Shown: positions 35,826-44,581 of the stretch, piece after piece
How the letters are laid out: each line of letters begins with the position of its first letter
Position numbering within the stretch: the first letter of the stretch is position 1
Assembly: GCF_030499535.1 (NCBI RefSeq)
Contig: NZ_JASTLB010000001.1
Coordinates: 5,394,001-5,458,000 of the forward strand
Direction: 5' to 3'
Origin: Streptomyces sp. TG1A-8
GTDB lineage: Bacteria > Actinomycetota > Actinomycetes > Streptomycetales > Streptomycetaceae
DNA: 64,000 bases
Notes under the pieces: model-generated
The model's database searches: none
What the model was told of the DNA's origin: nothing
The model's input: only the letters and a program-made list of their open reading frames with translations
Translations under genes and position numbers: made by a program

Positions 35826-36887
35826 ATGGAGACCACGGAGACGTTCGAGAGCCTCGTCCGCGCGGAGTTCACCCCGAGGAGCACCTACCTCAACACCGCC
35901 AGCAACGGCCTGCTGCCCGCCCGCACCGTCGCCGCCCTGCACCGGGCGGCGCTGCTGCGGGCCGAGGGCCGGCCGCTGACGCCGCTGCACGAGGACGTCG
36001 AGGCCTGCCGGGCCGCGTACGCCCGGCTCACCGGCGTGCCCGCCACCCGGGTGGCCGCGGGCGCCTCGGTCGCCGCGCACACCGGGGTGATCGCCGCCTC
36101 GCTGCCCGCGGGCGCCGAAGTGCTCACCGTCGAGGAGGACTTCACCTCCGTGCTGAACCCGTTCCACGTGCGCGGCGACCTCAAGGTCCGCACGGTCCCG
36201 CTGGAGCGGGTCGCCGAGTCCGTCCGCCCGGGCACCGCGCTCGTCGCGCTCAGCGCCGCGCAGTCCGCCGACGGGCGGATCGCCGACCTGTCCGCCCTGC
36301 GCGAGGCCGCCCGCGCGCACGGGGCGCGCACGTACGTGGACTTCTCCCAGTCCGCCGGCTGGCTGCCGGCCGACGCGGACGCCTTCGACTTCACCGCCGC
36401 GGTCACCTTCAAGTGGCTGCTCGGCCCGCACGGGTCGGCCTTCCTCACCCTCCCGGAGGACTTCGGCGGACTGACCCCGGTGCTCGCGGGCTGGGTCGCG
36501 GGCGAGGACCTCTGGCGCAGCTGCTACGGCCCGGTCACCGACCTCGCCCGCTCGGCGCGGCGGTTCGACCTCACGCCCGCCCTGTTCAGCTACGCCGGGC
36601 TGCGCCGCTCGCTGGAACTGGTCGAGGAACTCGGGGTGCCCGCGCTGCACGCGCACGCCGTGGGGCTCGCCGACCGGTTCCGGGCCGGGCTCGCCGGCCT
36701 CGGCCACGAGCCGCTGCCCGCCCCCGGCTCGGCGATCGTCTCGGTGCCCGGGCTGGGCTCCAGGCAGCCGGGGCTGAGCGAGGCGGGCATCGAGGTCTCC
36801 GACCGCGCCGGCAACCTGCGCGCGGCCTTCCACCTGTACAACACGGCCGCCGACGTGGACCGCCTGCTGGACGCGCTGTCCGGCTGA
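35826..36887 (+). CDS. Aminotransferase class V-fold PLP-dependent enzyme
   Basis: The 353-residue protein has class V features: STYLNTASNGLLPA near the N-terminus, YVDFSQSAGWLP with the PLP-nitrogen-binding Asp, and the Schiff-base lysine in VTFKWLLGPHG. It resembles cysteine desulfurase/isopenicillin epimerase-like enzymes, but no catalytic cysteine loop is evident, so a transaminase, lyase or epimerase is as likely. The ATG at 35826 opens METTETFESLVRAEF. It converges on another class V enzyme gene. Substrate unknown. Confidence 0.8.
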   Translation: METTETFESLVRAEFTPRSTYLNTASNGLLPARTVAALHRAALLRAEGRPLTPLHEDVEACRAAYARLTGVPATRVAAGASVAAHTGVIAASLPAGAEVLTVEEDFTSVLNPFHVRGDLKVRTVPLERVAESVRPGTALVALSAAQSADGRIADLSALREAARAHGARTYVDFSQSAGWLPADADAFDFTAAVTFKWLLGPHGSAFLTLPEDFGGLTPVLAGWVAGEDLWRSCYGPVTDLARSARRFDLTPALFSYAGLRRSLELVEELGVPALHAHAVGLADRFRAGLAGLGHEPLPAPGSAIVSVPGLGSRQPGLSEAGIEVSDRAGNLRAAFHLYNTAADVDRLLDALSG

Positions 36888-37019
36888 CCGGGCGGGACCC
36901 GGCCCGGGGACGGTGTTCCCGGGAGCGGCGCCGGCCCCCTGCGCGGCCCCGCGCCCGGCGGCGGGGCGCGCCGGCCCCTCCGGCGCCACCGCGTCCCGGG
37001 GCCGTGGCGGCGGAGCCCG

Positions 37020-38120
37020 CTACCGCCAGGCGTCCTCCGCCGCCTGCCGCGCCGCCCCGGGGTCCACGGCCAGCCCCTCCCCGGCGAGTGCCGCGCCCAG
37101 CGCCGCCAGGGCCCCGTGCACCGCACCCGGCGTCGCGTCGGGTCCGTAGTGGTTGACCCGGACCATCTCCCGGGACAGGGCACCGCCGCCCGCGGCCAGC
37201 GGCAGCGCCGGGTCGTCCTCCAGCGCCCGCGCCACCAGCTCCGACGCCACCACCCCGGAGGGCACCCGCAGGGTCGTGGCGACCGGCGCCGCGTCCCCCG
37301 CCTCGTACACGTACGGCTCCAGGCCCCCGCCCAGCGCCACCGCCCCGGCCCGCGTGGCCAGTGCCGCGCTGCGGTGCCGGGCCATCACCGCGTCCAGGCC
37401 GTCCGCCTCGATCCGCTCCAGGCACGCCTCCAGCGCCAGCATCTCCAGCTGCGCCGGAGCGTGCAGCAGCGCCTTGCGGCCGCCGTCGATCCAGCGCTCC
37501 TTCCAGTCGAGCAGGGAGAGGTAGGAGCGGCGCGGGGCGTGCGGGTTGGCCGTCATCCGGGCCCACGCCCGCTCGCTCACCGAGATCGCCGACACGCCCG
37601 CCGGGCCGCCCATCGCCTTCTGCGCCCCGATCACGCACAGGTCGACGCCCCACGCGTCCGGCAGCACCGGCTCCGCCCCGACGGAGGCGACCGCGTCGAG
37701 GTAGAACAGCGCGCCCTGCTCGCGCACCGCCTCGCCGATCTCGGCGACCGGGTTGGTGTTGCCCGTCGCGGCCTCGGCGTGCACCAACGACACGAAGTCG
37801 ACGTCCGGGTGCTCGGCGAACGCCTCCCGGACCTGCGCGGCCGTCACCGCCGTGTGGAAGGGCACGGACACGTCGTGCACCGTCGCGCCGCAGTCGCGCA
37901 GCCAGTCGCCGAAGGTCTGCCCGTACGGGCCCGTGATCACGTTCAGCGCCACCGTGCCGGGGCCGGCCGCCGCGCGGATCGCGCCCTCCAGCGGCAGCAG
38001 CGCCTCGCCCTGGGTGATCACGACGTCCTGCCGGGTGCCGAGCAGCCGGGCCACCCGGTCCGCGATGGCGGCGAACCGCTCGGCCGTCAGCGGGGGCAGA
38101 TCCAGGAGGGGGTGGGTCAC
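37020..38120 (-). CDS. Class V aminotransferase (alanine-glyoxylate/serine aminotransferase-like)
   Basis: The 366-residue PLP enzyme has TQGEALLPLEGAIRAAAGPG, VITGPYGQTFGDWL, HAEAATGNTNPVAEIG, the Asp in FYLDAVASVGAEP and the lysine in VIGAQKAMGGPAG. This is the pattern of alanine-glyoxylate or serine-glyoxylate aminotransferases. The GTG at 38120 is preceded by AAGAGAG. A divergent amino-acid ABC operon starts about 230 bases away, which fits a role in amino-acid metabolism. Confidence 0.85.
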   Translation of the reverse strand: MTHPLLDLPPLTAERFAAIADRVARLLGTRQDVVITQGEALLPLEGAIRAAAGPGTVALNVITGPYGQTFGDWLRDCGATVHDVSVPFHTAVTAAQVREAFAEHPDVDFVSLVHAEAATGNTNPVAEIGEAVREQGALFYLDAVASVGAEPVLPDAWGVDLCVIGAQKAMGGPAGVSAISVSERAWARMTANPHAPRRSYLSLLDWKERWIDGGRKALLHAPAQLEMLALEACLERIEADGLDAVMARHRSAALATRAGAVALGGGLEPYVYEAGDAAPVATTLRVPSGVVASELVARALEDDPALPLAAGGGALSREMVRVNHYGPDATPGAVHGALAALGAALAGEGLAVDPGAARQAAEDAWR

Positions 38121-38280
38121 GGCGGTGCTCTCTTTCCGCTCACGAGGGTCACGGGGACCGGTCCGACGTCGACGCAGACGAGGGTAACGCCCGTCCCCGG
38201 CCCCCCTCCGGCCGGTGACCCACGGTGACCCGCCGGCAGCCACCGGCGACTTCTCAGGCCGGACGGCCCCGTTGCCATGG

Positions 38281-38315
38281 GTTTGGTTTGAGGGACCCAA
38301 ACATCTCCTTATAAT
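38281..38315 (+). promoter_or_regulatory. Promoter with an overlapping dyad, upstream of the amino-acid ABC operon
   Basis: A perfect TATAAT (38310-38315) lies 16 bases after TTGAGG (38288-38293), a good match to a housekeeping promoter and unusually clear for this GC-rich DNA. The dyad GTTTGG (38281-38286) and CCAAAC (38297-38302) covers the -35 hexamer and looks like a repressor site. Confidence 0.65.
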
Positions 38316-38349
38316 CAGAACCCACAGTTATCCATAGGAGATCTCCCCC

Positions 38350-39192
38350 ATGAAAACGCTCCTCGGGCGCCGGACCCGCCTCCTGGCTGCCACCACCGCG
38401 ACGGCCGGGCTCGTGCTCGTGGCCGGCTGCTCCTCGGACGACGGGGGGAGCGGCAAGACCACCGTCAAGGGGGTCCACCTGGTCAAGGCGGGTCAGCTGA
38501 CCACCTGCACCCACCTGCCGTACCCGCCGTTCCAGTCGGAGATCGACGGCAAGGTGCAGGGCTTCGACGTCTCCCTCATCGACCTGGTCGCCAAGGACCT
38601 CGGCGTCAGGCAGCAGATCCTCGACACGCCGTTCGAGAACTTCAAGACCGGCGCGTTCCTCAACTCCGGGCAGTGCGACCTGGCCGCCGCCGGCATGACC
38701 ATCACCGCCGAGCGCAAGAAGAACGTCGACTTCTCCGACCCGTACTTCGAGGCCACCCAGGCCGTCCTGGTCGACAGGAAGAGCGGCCTCACCTCCCTCG
38801 CGGACGTGCGGGCCAAGGGCAGGAAGCTCGGCGCCCAGGCGCAGACCACCGGTGAGGACTACGCCAAGGCCAAGGGCTACGACCCGGTCTCCTTCGAGTC
38901 GTCGGACGCGGTCCTCAACGGCCTGCGCACCGGGCAGGTCCAGGCCGTCGTCATCGACTACCCGGTCGTCCAGGGCTGGCTGAAGGACAAGGCGAACGCG
39001 AGCGCCTTCAAGGTCGTCGACAACCTCAAGACCGGCGAGCAGTACGGCTTCACGGTCAAGAAGGGCAACACCGGGCTGCGCGAGGCACTTGACAAGGCCA
39101 TCGCCGATGCCAAGGCCGACGGCACGTACAAGAAGCTGTACGAGAAGTGGATCGGCCCCTACGACGCCTCCGCCGCCTCCCCCGCCGCCTGA
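38350..39192 (+). CDS. Amino-acid ABC transporter substrate-binding lipoprotein
   Basis: The 280-residue family 3 solute-binding protein has a lipoprotein signal ending LVAGC (Cys 27) and the polar amino-acid binding pattern THLPYPPFQSEIDGKVQGFD, MTITAERKKNVDFSDPYFEA and GYDPVSFESSDAVLNGLRTG. AGGAG precedes the ATG. It is first in a three-gene operon with permease and ATPase. Ligand identity is not readable, but a polar or charged amino acid is likely. Confidence 0.9.
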   Translation: MKTLLGRRTRLLAATTATAGLVLVAGCSSDDGGSGKTTVKGVHLVKAGQLTTCTHLPYPPFQSEIDGKVQGFDVSLIDLVAKDLGVRQQILDTPFENFKTGAFLNSGQCDLAAAGMTITAERKKNVDFSDPYFEATQAVLVDRKSGLTSLADVRAKGRKLGAQAQTTGEDYAKAKGYDPVSFESSDAVLNGLRTGQVQAVVIDYPVVQGWLKDKANASAFKVVDNLKTGEQYGFTVKKGNTGLREALDKAIADAKADGTYKKLYEKWIGPYDASAASPAA

Positions 39193-39196
39193 CCCC

Positions 39197-40030
39197 ATGA
39201 CCGACACAGACGCGAAGACCGGGCCCGTCACCAGGGGACTGACCCGCCGCCGGAAGCGCCGGCTGTCACGGGCCGTCCAGTACGTCGTCTTCGTCGCCGC
39301 CGTGATCGCCGCCGCGGTCACGGCGGACTGGGGGCGGCTGCAGAACCAGTTCGCGCAAGTGGACATCGCCCGGCAGATGTTCCCGGACGTCATCACGCTC
39401 GCGCTGAAGAACACCGTGCTGTACACGGCGTCCGGCTTCGCTGTGGGACTGGCCCTCGGCCTCGTCATCGCCCTGATGCGGCTGTCCTCCGTCGGCCCGT
39501 ACCGCTGGCTGGCCGGCCTCTACATCGAGATCTTCCGCGGCCTGCCGGCCCTGCTGATCTTCATCTTCATCGCCGTGGCCGTGCCGCTGGCGTTCCCGGG
39601 CACGCAGATCGTCGGCGGCACCTACGGCAAGGCGGCCATCGCGCTGGGCCTGGTGGGCGCCGCGTACATGGCCGAGACCTTCCGCGCCGGCATCCAGGCG
39701 GTGCCCAAGGGGCAGATGGAGGCGGCCCGCTCCCTCGGCTTCTCGCCCGCCCGCGCGATGGTCTCCGTCATCATCCCGCAGGCCGTGCGGATCATCCTCC
39801 CGCCGCTGACCAACGAACTCGTGATCCTCTTCAAGGACTCCTCGCTGGTCCTGCTGCTCGGCGTCACGCTGGAGGAACGGGACCTGTCCAAGTTCGGCCG
39901 CGACCTGGCCAGCACGACCGCCAACTCCACGCCGATCCTGGTGGCCGGCCTGTGCTACCTGCTGGTCACCGTCCCGCTCGGCTTCGTCGTGCGCCGCCTG
40001 GAGGCCAAGGCCCAGAAGGAGATCAAGTGA
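39197..40030 (+). CDS. Amino-acid ABC transporter permease
   Basis: The 277-residue HisM/GlnP-type permease has a basic N-terminus followed by five or so membrane helices. It carries the family blocks [36 protein letters not shown] and the EAA loop [20 protein letters not shown]. It starts four bases after the binding-protein stop and overlaps the ATPase start. Confidence 0.92.
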   Translation: MTDTDAKTGPVTRGLTRRRKRRLSRAVQYVVFVAAVIAAAVTADWGRLQNQFAQVDIARQMFPDVITLALKNTVLYTASGFAVGLALGLVIALMRLSSVGPYRWLAGLYIEIFRGLPALLIFIFIAVAVPLAFPGTQIVGGTYGKAAIALGLVGAAYMAETFRAGIQAVPKGQMEAARSLGFSPARAMVSVIIPQAVRIILPPLTNELVILFKDSSLVLLLGVTLEERDLSKFGRDLASTTANSTPILVAGLCYLLVTVPLGFVVRRLEAKAQKEIK

Positions 40031-40821
40031 GCCGCCCCGAGATCCGCGTCCAGGGGCTGCACAAGTCCTTCGGCGACAACCACGTCCTGCGCGGCATCGA
40101 CCTGGAGATCGGCCGGGGCGAGGTGGTCTGCGTCATCGGGCCGTCCGGCTCCGGCAAGTCGACCCTGCTGCGCTGCGTGAACCTCCTGGAGGAGCCCACC
40201 CGGGGCCGGGTCTTCGTCGGGGGCACCGAACTGACCGACCCGGACGTCGACATCGACGCCGCACGCCGCCGCATCGGCATGGTCTTCCAGCAGTTCAACC
40301 TCTTCCCGCACCTGTCCGTCACCGAGAACCTCACGCTGCCCCAGCGCCGGGTGCTCAAGCGGGACAAGGCGGAAGCGGCCCGGATCGCCGCCGAGAACCT
40401 GGCCCGCGTCGGCCTGTCCGAGAAGGCCGACGCCCACCCGGCCTCCCTCTCCGGCGGCCAGCAGCAGCGCGTCGCCATCGCCCGCGCCCTCGCCATGGGA
40501 CCCGGGGTGATGCTGTTCGACGAGCCGACCTCCGCGCTCGACCCCGAGCTGGTCGGCGACGTCCTCGCCGTCATGCGCGGGCTCGCCGAGGAGGGCATGA
40601 CCATGATGGTCGTCACGCACGAGATGACCTTCGCCCGCGAGGTGGCCGACCGGGTCGTCTTCATGGACGGCGGCGTGATCGTGGAGGACGGCAGCCCCGA
40701 GCGGGTCATCGGCGCCCCGCGGCACGAGCGCACCCGCCACTTCCTGTCCCGCCTGCTCGACCCGGCGATGGCGGAGGTGGAGGAGGGGGCCCCGGACCGG
40801 GTGGACAGGGCGGAACCGTAG
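40027..40821 (+). CDS. Amino-acid ABC transporter ATP-binding protein
   Basis: The 264-residue ATPase of the GlnQ type has Walker [10 protein letters not shown], signature LSGGQQQR, Walker [16 protein letters not shown] and the switch His in [12 protein letters not shown]. It energises the adjoining permease. The start is a GTG within a GTGA overlap. Confidence 0.95.
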   Translation: MSRPEIRVQGLHKSFGDNHVLRGIDLEIGRGEVVCVIGPSGSGKSTLLRCVNLLEEPTRGRVFVGGTELTDPDVDIDAARRRIGMVFQQFNLFPHLSVTENLTLPQRRVLKRDKAEAARIAAENLARVGLSEKADAHPASLSGGQQQRVAIARALAMGPGVMLFDEPTSALDPELVGDVLAVMRGLAEEGMTMMVVTHEMTFAREVADRVVFMDGGVIVEDGSPERVIGAPRHERTRHFLSRLLDPAMAEVEEGAPDRVDRAEP

Positions 40822-40839
40822 CTCACTAAGGTGCGGTGC

Positions 40840-41931
40840 ATGAGCGATGACGCGGTGCTGCACGTGAAGGGGCGGGTCCTCGCCGGACCCGAGGACGTCC
40901 GCGACGGGCTGTGGGTGGTCGGGGGCCGCGTCTCCTACGACCGCCCCGCCGGCGCCCGGGACGTCCGGACCGTCGAGGGCTGGGCGCTGCCCGGCCTGGT
41001 CGACGCGCACTGCCACGTCGGCCTCGACGCCGAGGGCCCGGTCGACGCGGAGACCGCCGAGAAGCAGGCCCTGGCCGACCGCGAGGCGGGCACCCTGCTG
41101 ATCCGCGACGCGGGCTCGCCCGCCGACACCCGCTGGATCGACGACCGCGACGACCTCCCGAGGATCATCCGGGCCGGCCGGCACATCGCCCGCACCCGCC
41201 GCTACATCCGCAACTACGCCCACGAGATCGAGCCGGACGCCCTCGTCGACCACGTCGCCCGGGAGGCCCGGCGCGGCGACGGCTGGGTCAAACTGGTCGG
41301 CGACTGGATCGACCGCGACCTCGGCGACCTGGCGCCCTGCTGGCCCCGGGAGGCCGCCGGGGCGGCCATCGCCGAGGCCCACCGCCTGGGCGCCCGCGTC
41401 ACCGCGCACTGCTTCGCCGAAAGCTCCCTGCGCGACCTGGTGGAGGCGGGCATCGACTGCGTCGAGCACGCCACCGGCCTGACCGAGGACCTGATCCCCC
41501 TGTTCGCCGAGCGGGGCGTCGCGATCGTCCCGACCCTCGTCAACATCGCCACCTTCCCGCAGCTCGCGGCCGGCGGCGACGCCAAGTACCCGCGCTGGTC
41601 GGCGCACATGCGCCGACTGCACGAGCGCCGCTACGACACCGTGCGCGGGGCCCACGACGCCGGCATCCCGGTGTACGTCGGCACGGACGCCGGCGGCTCG
41701 CTGGCCCACGGCCTGGTCGCGGCGGAGGTGGCCGAACTGGTCACCGCCGGCATCCCGCCGCTGGCCGCCCTGGCGGCGGCGAGCTGGGGCGCCCGGGCCT
41801 GGCTGGGCCGCCCCGGACTGCAGGAGGGGGCGCCGGCCGACCTGGTCGTGTACGAGTCCGACCCCCGGGCGGACGTCCGCGTCCTGGCGGCACCGCGCCG
41901 GGTGGTACTGAACGGGCGCGTCGTGGAGTAG
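40840..41931 (+). CDS. Amidohydrolase-family metal-dependent hydrolase
   Basis: The 363-residue imidazolonepropionase-like amidohydrolase has metal ligands in LVDAHCHVGLD, RVTAHCFAES, CVEHATGL and VGTDAGGSLAHG. KLVGDWIDRDLGD holds the bridging lysine region. It follows the amino-acid transporter by 18 bases and may be cotranscribed, perhaps hydrolysing an imported amidated or cyclic compound. Substrate unknown. Confidence 0.85.
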   Translation: MSDDAVLHVKGRVLAGPEDVRDGLWVVGGRVSYDRPAGARDVRTVEGWALPGLVDAHCHVGLDAEGPVDAETAEKQALADREAGTLLIRDAGSPADTRWIDDRDDLPRIIRAGRHIARTRRYIRNYAHEIEPDALVDHVAREARRGDGWVKLVGDWIDRDLGDLAPCWPREAAGAAIAEAHRLGARVTAHCFAESSLRDLVEAGIDCVEHATGLTEDLIPLFAERGVAIVPTLVNIATFPQLAAGGDAKYPRWSAHMRRLHERRYDTVRGAHDAGIPVYVGTDAGGSLAHGLVAAEVAELVTAGIPPLAALAAASWGARAWLGRPGLQEGAPADLVVYESDPRADVRVLAAPRRVVLNGRVVE

Positions 41932-41943
41932 GGGAACGCCCGT

Positions 41944-41970
41944 GCCCGGCGGTCCGAAGGCGCGCCGGGC
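41944..41970. terminator. Hairpin between convergent amidohydrolase and cobC-like genes
   Basis: GCCCGGCG (41944-41951) pairs with CGCCGGGC (41963-41970). Confidence 0.55.
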
Positions 41971-41998
41971 GACGGCGTCCGGGGCCGCGGGACCCCGG

Positions 41999-43072
41999 TC
42001 AGGCCAGCGCGGCCGACAGCGCCCGCAGGAACCCGTCCGCCGTCGCACGGTCCCGCACGGCGACGCGCACCCAGTCCGCGCCGAGCCCGGGGAACGTGTC
42101 CCCCCGCCGCACCGCGTACCCCAGCTCGCGCAGCCGCCGCCGCACCCCCTCGGCCCCCGCCATCCGCACCAGCAGGAACGGCCCCTGCGCGGGCCCCACC
42201 ACCCGCACCCCGCGCCCGGCGAACGCGCCCAGCCCCGCCACCAGGTGGGCCCGGTCCGCGGAGATCCGGTGCGCCGCGTGCGCCGCCTCCGCCAGCGCCC
42301 GGGGCGCCACGCACGCCCGCGCCGCGGCCAGCGCCGGCGTGGACACCGGCCACAGCGGCTGCGCCCGTTCCAGTTCCGCGATCGTCCCCGGGGCCGCCAG
42401 CACGTAGCCGATGCGCAGCCCCGCCAGCCCCCACGTCTTGGTCAGGCTGCGCAGCACCACCAGCCCCGGCACGTCCGTCCGCCCGGCCAGCGACTCCCGC
42501 TCGCCCGGCACCGCGTCCATGAACGCCTCGTCCACCACCAGCGTCCGCCCGGGACGCGCGAGCCGTGCCAGGACGCCGGCCGGGTGCAGCACCGACGTGG
42601 GATTCGTCGGGTTCCCGACCACCACCAGATCGGCCTCCTCCGGCACGGCCGCCGGATCGAGCCGGAACCCGTCCGCCTCGCGCAGCAGCACCCGGTCCAC
42701 GCTGTGCCCGGCGTCGCGCAGGGCCGCCTCCGGCTCCGTGAACTGCGGGTGCACCACGACCGGCCGACGCACCTCCAGCGCCCGCGCCAGCAGCACGAAC
42801 GCCTCGGCCGCGCCCGCCGTCAGCAGCACCCGCCGCGCCGGCAGCCCGTGCCGCGCGGCCACCGCCGCCCGCGCGGCCCGCCCGTCCGGGTAGGCGGCGA
42901 GGGAGGACAGCGACGCGGCGATCTCCTCGCGCAGCCAGCCCGGAGGCGTGTCCGCGCGGACGTTGACGGCGAGGTCGGCCAGCCCGGCCCCGTCATCCCG
43001 GACCTCGGCGTCCCCGTGGTGCCGCAGGTCGGGCCCGGCGCCGGCGGTGCTCCCGGTGTCCTCAGTGAGCAT
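41999..43072 (-). CDS. cobC: CobC-like PLP-dependent aminotransferase-fold enzyme of cobalamin synthesis
   Basis: The 357-residue protein is related to histidinol-phosphate aminotransferase and L-threonine-O-3-phosphate decarboxylase. It has ADLAVNVRADTPPGWLREEI, LLTAGAAEAFVLLARAL, VVGNPTNPTSV, VVDEAFMD and the lysine in SLTKTWGLAGLRIGYV. In actinobacteria this Rv2231c-type protein is encoded with corrin genes and is thought to supply the aminopropanol phosphate arm. It overlaps cbiX by eleven bases and ends the second cob operon. The exact reaction (decarboxylase or transaminase) is not settled by sequence. Confidence 0.82.
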   Translation of the reverse strand: MLTEDTGSTAGAGPDLRHHGDAEVRDDGAGLADLAVNVRADTPPGWLREEIAASLSSLAAYPDGRAARAAVAARHGLPARRVLLTAGAAEAFVLLARALEVRRPVVVHPQFTEPEAALRDAGHSVDRVLLREADGFRLDPAAVPEEADLVVVGNPTNPTSVLHPAGVLARLARPGRTLVVDEAFMDAVPGERESLAGRTDVPGLVVLRSLTKTWGLAGLRIGYVLAAPGTIAELERAQPLWPVSTPALAAARACVAPRALAEAAHAAHRISADRAHLVAGLGAFAGRGVRVVGPAQGPFLLVRMAGAEGVRRRLRELGYAVRRGDTFPGLGADWVRVAVRDRATADGFLRALSAALA

Positions 43073-43997
43073 GGCTGTGCGTGTGCCCCCCGTGGTGGTG
43101 CCCGTGCCCGTGCCCGTCCCCGTGGTGGTGCCCGTCGTCGTCCGGGTGGAAGTGCGGCTGCTGCGGCAGCCCCACCTTGTCCTCGAAGCCGGGCAGGGCG
43201 ATGCGGTACACGCACGAGTCGCAGTTCATGCGCAGGTCGCCCCCGACGGCCTCCTCGTACCGTTCCATGACCAGGTCCAGCAGTTCCGGCTCGGGTCCGA
43301 CGACGTCCGCCGAGCGCACCTCCAGCTCCGGGTGCGCGGCCGCCCAGTCCCGCGCCTGCCGCTCCACCCGGTCCGGCAGGATCCCGGTGAACAGGAAGTA
43401 GGGCAGGACGACGATCCGCCGCGCCCCCAGCCGCGCGCACCGGTCGAGCCCGCTCGGCACGTCCGGCGCCGCCAGCGACACGAACGCCGTCTCCACACCG
43501 GCGTAGCCGCGCCCCTCCCACAGCAGCCGCGCCGCCTTGTGCACCTCGGCGTTGGCGTCCGGGTCGGTGGAGCCGCGTCCGACCAGCAGCACGGTCACGT
43601 CGGACCGCTCGCCCGACGTGCCGGCCAGCGCCTCCTCCAGCCGCCGCTCCAGCACGCGCAGCAGCGCCGGGTGCGGGCCGAGCGGACGGCCGTAGGTGTA
43701 CGAGATCCCCGGGTGCCGCTCCTTCTCGCGGGCCAGCGCGGCCGGGATGTCCCCCTTGGCGTGCCCGGCGGACACCAGCATCAGCGGCACCGCCGCGAAC
43801 CGCCGCACGCCCCGCTCGACCAGCTCGGCGACGGCCTCGCCCAGCGGCGGCGGGGACAGCTCGATGAAGCCGCCCGCGACGGGCAGGTGGGGGTGGCGGC
43901 GGCCCAGTTCCCGCACGAAGTCGCGGAACGCCTCGGCTCCGGCCTCGTCCCGGGTGCCGTGTCCGGCGATGAGCAGAGCGGGCGGCGGGGTGGTCAC
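43062..43997 (-). CDS. cbiX: Sirohydrochlorin chelatase CbiX, long form with Fe-S motif and His-rich tail
   Basis: The 311-residue protein has two CbiX half-domains (LIAGHGTRDEAGAEAFRDFV; VTVLLVGRGSTDPDANAEV). A CxxC motif follows in RMNCDSCVYRIALPGF, and then a tail of about 30 residues very rich in His, Asp and Gly. In long CbiX proteins the MxCxxC motif holds an Fe-S centre and the tail binds cobalt or nickel. The enzyme inserts Co2+ into sirohydrochlorin, the early-insertion route. The GTG at 43997 overlaps cobH. Confidence 0.9.
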   Translation of the reverse strand: MTTPPPALLIAGHGTRDEAGAEAFRDFVRELGRRHPHLPVAGGFIELSPPPLGEAVAELVERGVRRFAAVPLMLVSAGHAKGDIPAALAREKERHPGISYTYGRPLGPHPALLRVLERRLEEALAGTSGERSDVTVLLVGRGSTDPDANAEVHKAARLLWEGRGYAGVETAFVSLAAPDVPSGLDRCARLGARRIVVLPYFLFTGILPDRVERQARDWAAAHPELEVRSADVVGPEPELLDLVMERYEEAVGGDLRMNCDSCVYRIALPGFEDKVGLPQQPHFHPDDDGHHHGDGHGHGHHHGGHTHSHAH

Positions 43998-44581
43998 GTG
44001 GTCTCCTCGGTGGACATCGGGTGGTACAGCAGGGCGTTGAGCGCGGCGGCGGCGACCGCCGAGCCGCCCTTCTCGGACACGTTGCTCACGGCGGGCAGAC
44101 CGCTCGCCCGCAACGCGGCCTTGGACTCGGCCGCGCCGACGAAGCCGACGGGCAGGCCGATGACGAGCGCGGGGGAGGCGTCCAGGGCGAGCAGCTCCTC
44201 CAGGGCGGTCGGCGCGCAGCCGATCACCCACAGCGCCCCGGGCCCGACCTGCTCGTGGGCGAGCCGGACGGCGTGGGCCGAACGGGTCAGCCCCGGTGCG
44301 GACCTGGCGTCCCGCAGCCGGCAGACGGTCTCGCGCCGGGTGATGCCGGCCGCGACCATCTCGACGTCGACGACGACGGGCGCCCCGGCGTGCAGCGCCG
44401 CGTGCCCCCTGGCCAGGTCGTCCTCGTCGGTGACGAGGTCGGTGGCGTACTCCGGGTCGGCGGCGGAGTGGATGACCCGCTCCACCACCGCCCGGGTCAG
44501 CGGCGGGAAGTGCGAGGTGTCCAGGCGGGCGCGCAGCCGCCGGAAGGACTCCTCCTCGATGGGGTGGACCACGCGGTTCAC
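43994..44581 (-). CDS. cobH: Precorrin-8X methylmutase
   Basis: The 195-residue CobH/CbiC enzyme moves a methyl group from C-11 to C-12 to give hydrogenobyrinate or cobyrinate. The conserved catalytic His is in VERVIHSAADPEYATDL; VDVEMVAAGITRR and GLPVGFVGAAESKAAL are also typical. The GTG at 44581 overlaps the cbiG-cobJ stop. Confidence 0.93.
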   Translation of the reverse strand: MNRVVHPIEEESFRRLRARLDTSHFPPLTRAVVERVIHSAADPEYATDLVTDEDDLARGHAALHAGAPVVVDVEMVAAGITRRETVCRLRDARSAPGLTRSAHAVRLAHEQVGPGALWVIGCAPTALEELLALDASPALVIGLPVGFVGAAESKAALRASGLPAVSNVSEKGGSAVAAAALNALLYHPMSTEETT

